Below are positions 6,615-6,758 of a stretch of DNA of 6,758 nt, in pieces (the first letter of the stretch is position 1; each line of letters starts with the position of its first letter). The notes under the pieces are model-generated. The model was not told the origin of the DNA and did not search any database. It saw only the letters and a list, made by a program, of their open reading frames with translations. Source of the stretch: a bacterium (GTDB lineage Bacteria > Patescibacteriota > 4484-211). The stretch covers positions 1 to 6,758 of the forward strand of contig JALUVT010000128.1 of NCBI GenBank assembly GCA_027020325.1, given 5' to 3'. The translations under genes were made by a program, and so were the position numbers.

Positions 6615-6758
6615 ATGAAGATTGAATTTTTGCAACGCTACCGCCGTACGGTTGAATTGTCGATTTGGGGTCTAATTTTATTGATGGGTTTTGTTATTAA
6701 CCTCGTTCCTTTTGCTGATGTTTCTCAAAATCTTTCTCGTTTAAATCTCATCCTCTTT
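6615..6758 (+). CDS. Unidentified membrane protein (partial, N-terminus only)
   Basis: ATG at 6615 opens 48 codons that run past the right edge without a stop. The peptide starts with a short basic stretch (MKIEFLQRYRRTVE) followed by a hydrophobic segment at about residues 15-34 (IWGLILLMGFVINLV), then SRLNLILF at the edge, where a second hydrophobic stretch may begin. A positive N-terminus before a hydrophobic helix with no evident cleavage site suggests a membrane anchor with the N-terminus inside. The codon pattern and lack of in-frame stops support a real gene 24 nt after rseP. I do not recognise the family; proS, a common neighbour of rseP, does not begin this way. Confidence 0.6.
   Translation, partial: MKIEFLQRYRRTVELSIWGLILLMGFVINLVPFADVSQNLSRLNLILF

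Overview
The window reads as a stretch of a small, AT-rich bacterial genome, most likely from the Patescibacteria (Candidate Phyla Radiation). This placement is an inference. It rests on a very short EF-Ts (153 aa), a translation operon stripped of its usual partners, tight gene packing with overlaps, and almost no Shine-Dalgarno sequences. The standard code (table 11) fits: TGA ends topA, rpsB and tsf, and no gene needs TGA read as an amino acid.

Positions 1-1041, minus strand: the first 347 codons of a MacB/FtsX-type ABC-transporter permease, whose C-terminus lies beyond the left edge. A 63-bp divergent intergenic region separates it from topA on the plus strand. That region holds a perfect TATAAT for the permease, placed so that its transcript would be nearly leaderless.

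Positions 1105-3309: complete topA (DNA topoisomerase I, 734 aa) with the TOPRIM domain, catalytic tyrosine and three four-cysteine zinc ribbons. Positions 3310-3580: a 271-bp gap with no recognisable gene or RNA. It holds candidate promoters for the downstream operon, a repeated 9-mer, and an open stretch that may be a decayed coding remnant.

Positions 3581-6590: a compact plus-strand operon rpsB-tsf-frr-rseP. The genes overlap or nearly touch (ATGA, a 23-nt overlap, a 4-nt gap). This is the order of the familiar rpsB-tsf-pyrH-frr-uppS-cdsA-dxr-rseP cluster with pyrH, uppS, cdsA and dxr absent. Three of its products serve translation: ribosomal protein S2, the EF-Tu nucleotide exchange factor, and the ribosome recycling factor. 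The fourth is a site-2-type intramembrane metalloprotease. Positions 6615-6758: the first 48 codons of an unidentified membrane protein, cut by the right edge.

The most unusual item is the C-terminus of S2. After a complete S2 domain and a low-complexity linker it carries a helix-hairpin-helix module of about 48 residues that resembles the C-terminal domain of the RNA polymerase alpha subunit. No CRISPR array, insertion sequence, tRNA or rRNA was seen.
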